The notes beneath the pieces are model-generated. The model did no database searches, was not told where the DNA came from, and was given only the letters and a program-made list of their open reading frames with translations. A program made the translations under genes and the position numbers. A DNA stretch of 22,847 nucleotides from an uncultured Ruminococcus sp. (GTDB lineage Bacteria > Bacillota > Clostridia > Oscillospirales > Ruminococcaceae). Below are positions 22,664-22,847 of the stretch, one piece after another; positions within the stretch are counted from its first letter, which is position 1, and each line of letters starts with the position of its first letter. The DNA is taken from assembly GCA_902464115.1 (NCBI GenBank), contig CABQIF010000021.1, forward strand, positions 1 through 22,847, read 5' to 3'.

Positions 22664-22847
22664 ATGCAAACGATTTTTACCGCTGCGGAATTGAAAGAAA
22701 ACTATCAGATTTTACTGCGGTTACTGGGACAGCTGCAAACAGAAAACGATTATCTACAAGCAGCCATGGACAATCTTTCCAAGATTCCCAACAACGCCAT
22801 TCCGGGCGACATTGCCAATCAGGCGAAAGCCATTGCCATTTCCGAAC
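22664..22847 (+). CDS. Unidentified protein, N-terminal part (3' truncated by window edge)
   Basis: An open frame runs from ATG 22664 to the window end, 61 codons, with AGAAAGGAG (22648-22656) 7 bases upstream and a consensus promoter before that. The visible N-terminus, MQTIFTAAELKENYQILLRL, is followed by a Leu/Gln/Asn/Asp-rich helical stretch (LGQLQTENDYLQAAMDNLSK) and then a Pro/Asn turn and a second Ala/Ile-rich segment. It has no signal peptide or membrane helix. I do not recognise the family; the helical hairpin look is compatible with a small coiled-coil protein. The strength of its start signals makes it a real gene. Confidence 0.75.
   Translation, partial: MQTIFTAAELKENYQILLRLLGQLQTENDYLQAAMDNLSKIPNNAIPGDIANQAKAIAISE

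Overview
The window looks like a chromosomal segment of an anaerobic, cellulose-degrading Firmicute of the Ruminococcus group (Oscillospiraceae). Three things point there. First, the gene order hfq - yggS/ylmE - sepF - ylmH - divIVA - ileS - lspA - rluD is the conserved Firmicutes cell-division and housekeeping cluster. Second, purine-rich Shine-Dalgarno sequences precede most genes. Third, a secreted GH9-CBM3c glucanase ends in a type I dockerin, the hallmark of a cellulosome. The species cannot be fixed from sequence reading alone. I see no insertion sequence, prophage, CRISPR array, tRNA or rRNA, and the region reads as stable core genome. The longest stretch without a gene is about 260 bases, between lysR and the GH9 gene.

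Layout. Positions 1-13414 hold a long, tightly packed plus-strand block: the 3' end of mutL, then miaA, hfq, an orphan HlyD-like membrane adaptor, yggS, sepF, ylmH, divIVA, ileS, lspA, rluD, a Cof-type HAD phosphatase, and a transketolase split into N- and C-terminal subunits. Many junctions overlap by a few bases. The block has an internal promoter before hfq, a terminator-like hairpin after ileS, and a clear intrinsic terminator after the transketolase. Next comes a two-gene potassium uptake operon (ktrB, ktrA), closed by a hairpin that can serve both strands because the methionine genes converge on it. On the minus strand, lysR, metE and metF run in that order. Divergent from lysR is the dockerin-bearing GH9 gene, ended by a strong terminator. 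A match-perfect sigma-A promoter then drives an unidentified gene that runs off the window.

How the parts work together. mutL, miaA and hfq form the familiar repair/tRNA-modification/RNA-chaperone string. sepF, divIVA and ylmH belong to septum formation and growth, with ileS, lspA and rluD carried along. MetF makes 5-methyltetrahydrofolate and MetE uses it to methylate homocysteine. The LysR regulator upstream probably controls metE and itself, because a 12-base motif recurs in both promoters at positions that fit activation of metE and autorepression of lysR. The GH9 enzyme is exported and docks onto a scaffoldin.

The most interesting material is regulatory: the paired LysR boxes, mutually exclusive stem-loops in the GH9 leader, an hfq promoter embedded in the miaA coding tail, and an ileS leader with no T-box but an apparent small overlapping ORF. 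On the protein side, the HlyD-like adaptor with no visible transporter partner inside a division cluster stands out. No convincing wholly new multi-gene system is visible.
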